A stretch of DNA of 7,271 nt from Clostridiaceae bacterium UBA5444 (GTDB lineage: Bacteria > Bacillota > Clostridia > Clostridiales > Oxobacteraceae): NCBI GenBank assembly GCA_002426575.1, contig DIRE01000037.1, positions 1 through 7,271 on the forward strand. Reading direction: 5' to 3'. The notes beneath the pieces were generated by a model. It saw nothing but the letters and a program-made list of their open reading frames with translations, was not told where the DNA came from and did no database searches. Below, in pieces: positions 4,590-7,271 of this stretch. A program made the position numbers and the translations under genes. The stretch's first letter is position 1; the number at the start of each line of letters is the position of its first letter.

Positions 4590-6498
4590 CATTGAAGGCA
4601 ACAAAATAGTTATTGCAAATGACTATATTTACAGGGAAATTCATATAGAAAATGGACCTTCAACGACAGTCTTTAAATTGCGCCCAAACGGAAAAAGATT
4701 GGGAGATGTATGGTATCCAGTTTTTGCATTTGAATCCAGTGTACCTTTTGAAGCGGCTGTTTCAATAAATGGTAAAGTGTATGAAGCAGGCCCATGGAAG
4801 CATGAACTGGATTGGGACAGAGAAGGTGCATTTACTGTAACAAATGTTGAAAAAGAAAAAGGCAGTTTGGGAGATATACTGCGTTTATATTGCACAGGGC
4901 GCAGCAGTGAGGTTCCGGGGGTGGAGTTAATTATAGAATACGAATTGGCAGATGATATGCCGCTGCTTTCAAAATGTGTAAAGGTAAAGAATATTTCTGA
5001 TTTAGATATGATTGTTGATAATGTTGCTGTTGATATTTTGAGATACTTTGAGGGGAAGATTTCACTAAGTACTTTTAGTAATTATTATTGGGATGTAAAA
5101 AAAGAAGATGACTATTATGTGCCATGGACACGTATTGAATTTCCAGAAAAGATTTGCATGAAGCTTAAACCTGGAGAAGAATTTGAGACCTTCAAATTTT
5201 ATGAGGCTGTAACATCATCTGATAAAGATGAGGAAGCAATAATACTGCATAGAATATATAAAAAACTAGCTCCATGGATAACCAAAGCCTATGTAAAGCA
5301 GATAGTAAATTCCTGCAATTCCTATCAGGAGCTTATTGATTTTGCAGATAGGGCTTCAGAAGATGGGATAGAAGAAGTCGAACTATTTCTAGGACAACTA
5401 TTTACCAATACTGGTGACTACATTCTTCGCCCTGATATTTTCCCTAATGGCGATGCTGACCTTAAAAAATTAGTTGAATATTATCATACTAAAAATATTA
5501 TAGTACTTCCTTATTGTTCAACGACCATAGCATGGCATAACAGCGAAGTATGTAAACAACATCCGGATTGGCAGTATTTAGGGCCTGATGGCATAAGATA
5601 CAGCCCGGGAGGGCTTGGCAATATGTGCTATCAGTCACCATGGGGCGACTACATTTCAAAGAAACTGCTTTATCTTTTGGATGAAATAGGTTTTGATGGG
5701 CTTGCATTAGATGGACCTTATCATGGGCTTCCATGTCTGGATAAAAATCATAAACATGACAATCCTGAGACAGTTAAGTTTATGAACTGGATGTGGGAAA
5801 AAGAATTTTTCGGTGAAGTAGTAAAGAGAAACAAGATTATAACCTCACCCCAGGAATGGAATTCGCTGCTTTTAGGAACAAAGGAGCGTCCGGGAGGCTA
5901 TCGTGAGGAGGATCAGCAGGTTATGGGCGGTATGCCCCTAGTGGTAATGTCAAGGTCATGCCTTTATAATGGACGTTACAAGGATCCTTCATGTGCTACA
6001 TGGGCTTCCTGCAACCTCGAATTATATCATGGGCACAGCATTGAGGCATCCGAAGAAAATACCGCTACATATGATCATGCCCTAGGCAGTATGTTTGGGT
6101 ATGGACATGGAGGAGCGCTATATTCAAAGGTTCCATACATTGGTGATAATACAAAGAAGATATTTGATAAATGGGTTAATTTTTTTAAGAAATATAGACA
6201 AACTTTAGCTGGTGAGACGGTGCATATAGCCAAACCTAATGGATTTGAGCCTGATGCAGTATTACATGTGTCATTGCAGTCAGAAATTCTTGCGCTGTTG
6301 GTTATATTCAATCCAATTGGTGAAAAACAGAAAGTTTCCCTTGAACTTCCCCTTAAATATGCAGGCTTTAAGGGAATGGATACAGCAGTAATCGAAGGGC
6401 ATGGGAAAACCACATTGGACTCAAGAGGACATTGCACTTTAGATGTCAGCTTAGAGCCTTATGAAATAAAGAAGTTAGAAATAAAAGCTGGTAATTAA
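4579..6498 (+). CDS. TIM-barrel glycosidase-like protein, alpha-galactosidase (clan D) type, family uncertain
   Basis: The 639-residue product has the layout of a GH36-like enzyme: an N-terminal beta-sandwich (about 1-230), a TIM barrel (about 235-545) and a C-terminal beta domain (about 546-639). Barrel landmarks are VELFLGQLF (267-275), VLPYCSTTIAWHNSE (309-323), HPDW (328-331), GFDGLALDGPYHG (371-383), ITSPQEWN (421-428) and REEDQQVMGG (442-451). D378, at the end of a predicted barrel strand, is the best nucleophile candidate; E426 or D445 could be the acid/base. These roles are inferred by analogy, not by a recognised signature. There is no signal peptide, so it should be cytoplasmic. The start is uncertain: the ATG at 4579 lacks a close ribosome binding site, yet the frame is closed by a TAA at 4552-4554, and ATG is the only standard start between. 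The next gene is a paralog. Substrate unknown; an alpha-galactoside is a guess. Confidence 0.75.
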   Translation: MGINIEGNKIVIANDYIYREIHIENGPSTTVFKLRPNGKRLGDVWYPVFAFESSVPFEAAVSINGKVYEAGPWKHELDWDREGAFTVTNVEKEKGSLGDILRLYCTGRSSEVPGVELIIEYELADDMPLLSKCVKVKNISDLDMIVDNVAVDILRYFEGKISLSTFSNYYWDVKKEDDYYVPWTRIEFPEKICMKLKPGEEFETFKFYEAVTSSDKDEEAIILHRIYKKLAPWITKAYVKQIVNSCNSYQELIDFADRASEDGIEEVELFLGQLFTNTGDYILRPDIFPNGDADLKKLVEYYHTKNIIVLPYCSTTIAWHNSEVCKQHPDWQYLGPDGIRYSPGGLGNMCYQSPWGDYISKKLLYLLDEIGFDGLALDGPYHGLPCLDKNHKHDNPETVKFMNWMWEKEFFGEVVKRNKIITSPQEWNSLLLGTKERPGGYREEDQQVMGGMPLVVMSRSCLYNGRYKDPSCATWASCNLELYHGHSIEASEENTATYDHALGSMFGYGHGGALYSKVPYIGDNTKKIFDKWVNFFKKYRQTLAGETVHIAKPNGFEPDAVLHVSLQSEILALLVIFNPIGEKQKVSLELPLKYAGFKGMDTAVIEGHGKTTLDSRGHCTLDVSLEPYEIKKLEIKAGN

Positions 6499-6528
6499 AT
6501 TGGGAATATAATACTATACTTAAAAGGT

Positions 6529-6561
6529 AAAAGCTAGGCTGCTTTTTACGGCCTAGCTTTT
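6529..6561 (+). terminator. Hairpin terminator or attenuator between the two paralogs
   Basis: AAAAGCTAGGC (6529-6539) and GCCTAGCTTTT (6551-6561) form a perfect 11-pair stem with an 11-base loop, ending in TTTTGTAT. It is 30 bases after the stop of the upstream gene. The T run is short and partly inside the stem, and no good promoter was seen in the 52 bases before the next ATG. Partial termination with read-through into the second gene is therefore likely. On the minus strand it is also followed by T-rich sequence. Confidence 0.75.
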
Positions 6562-6613
6562 GTATAAAAATATTAGACTAGCTAAGAAATGTTGGTAGAA
6601 AGGTGATTCAGAT

Positions 6614-7271
6614 ATGGAAAGATTAATGAGTACCAGGAAATTACCAAAAGTCAATGAGCAGTACAGATTACCTGTCAAAGAAGACTGGCTTGTGAGTTCA
6701 ATAGAACGAAAGGCAGCAGTATACTGTGGCGATAATGACAATGAAATTATTATGACCAATGGACTTGTAAGCCGTACATGGAGAATACAACCAAATGCTG
6801 CCACCGTTGCATTTGATAATTTGATGACAACTGAATCTATTATAAGAGGAATAAAACCTGAAGCTATTGTTGAAATTGATGGGGTAAAATATGAGATCGG
6901 CGGACTATTAGGCCAGGAGGAGTATGCTTATTTAAGATATGAATGGCTAGATGATATGTCATCAAACCCAGATGCATTCCAGTTTGCAGGTTTTGAAGTA
7001 GGACAAACTGAAGAAAGATTTTCATGGAAGCATAAACGATATTCTGCTAGCTTGCCGTGGCCTCCGAAAGGAGTATCATTGACTTTAAATTTTAAAGCTC
7101 CCTCTCAAAATCTACATGGTGTGGAGATTGCAGTACATTATGAGATGTATGATGGAATTCCCCTTATTTCAAAATGGGTTACTATAAAAAATAATAGTCA
7201 AAAAGAGATTAAAATTAATACATTTATAAGTGAAATACTTGCCGTTGTAGAACATGAATCCATAGTAGGAA
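6614..7271 (+). CDS. N-terminal part of a second glycosidase-like paralog (3' truncated by window)
   Basis: An open frame of 219 codons begins at ATG 6614, 8 bases after AAAGGTG (6599-6605), and runs off the window end. Only the N-terminal beta-sandwich is present. It resembles the same domain of the gene before it: residues 170-213 (VEIAVHYEMYDGIPLISKW...) align with residues 115-158 of that protein without gaps at 16 of 44 identities. The segments NEIIMTNGLVSRTWRIQPN (43-61) and NDYIYREIHIENGPSTTVF are also comparable. It has a longer N-terminus, by roughly 30 residues. It recalls proteins often labelled alpha-galactosidase-like in Paenibacillus and Clostridia, which is memory of the family rather than a search result. 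The catalytic barrel lies outside the window, so activity cannot be judged. No signal peptide is seen. Confidence 0.85.
   Translation, partial: MERLMSTRKLPKVNEQYRLPVKEDWLVSSIERKAAVYCGDNDNEIIMTNGLVSRTWRIQPNAATVAFDNLMTTESIIRGIKPEAIVEIDGVKYEIGGLLGQEEYAYLRYEWLDDMSSNPDAFQFAGFEVGQTEERFSWKHKRYSASLPWPPKGVSLTLNFKAPSQNLHGVEIAVHYEMYDGIPLISKWVTIKNNSQKEIKINTFISEILAVVEHESIVG

Noticed and set aside
6075..6437. Minus-strand open frame of about 120 codons inside the glycosidase gene
   Set aside because: It lies wholly opposite a clearly conserved coding region, has no plausible ribosome binding site, and its translation resembles no family.

Overview
This AT-rich window looks chromosomal and comes from a low-GC Gram-positive bacterium, most likely of the class Clostridia. 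The evidence is purine-rich Shine-Dalgarno sequences (AAAGGAGGT, AAGGGGGTGG), a TTG start, an ECF-type folate transporter under a tetrahydrofolate riboswitch, and cytoplasmic glycosidases typical of plant-polysaccharide-using Clostridia. I cannot name a species. No mobile element, tRNA, rRNA or CRISPR array was recognised.

Layout. Positions 2-106 hold the last 34 codons of an unidentified plus-strand gene. Positions 107-206 carry a good promoter (TTGAGA, 17 nt, TATAAT) and a 17-codon leader ORF. That stretch resembles an internally deleted start of an ADP-ribosylglycohydrolase gene. Positions 207-2300 encode an intact cytoplasmic family GH3 beta-glucosidase/xylosidase-type enzyme, followed by a terminator at 2390-2430. 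On the minus strand, 2440-2952 encodes the substrate-binding (S) component FolT of a folate ECF transporter. Its leader (3112-2959) contains a well-formed THF riboswitch, including the long-range pseudoknot, and a plausible translational expression platform that hides the ribosome binding site. Divergently from folT, 3388-4383 encodes an intact ADP-ribosylglycohydrolase (DraG/ARH) family protein. A stem-loop (4462-4501) separates it from 4579-6498, a 639-residue TIM-barrel glycosidase-like protein of no family I can name with certainty; it resembles the alpha-galactosidase (GH36/clan D) type. A strong hairpin at 6529-6561 and a second, paralogous gene (6614 to the window end, truncated) follow.

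How the genes fit together. Three of the genes are intracellular carbohydrate-active enzymes without signal peptides, which suggests a locus that finishes the breakdown of imported oligosaccharides. The ADP-ribosylglycohydrolase family gene may act on an N- or O-glycosidic ribosyl substrate or may be regulatory; the sequence does not decide. folT is functionally unrelated, is separately controlled by folate, and seems simply to be lodged between the sugar genes.

Most noteworthy points: the complete THF riboswitch with a proposed switching mechanism; the apparent ARH gene relic forming the leader of the GH3 gene; and the tandem pair of poorly characterised glycosidase-like paralogs.
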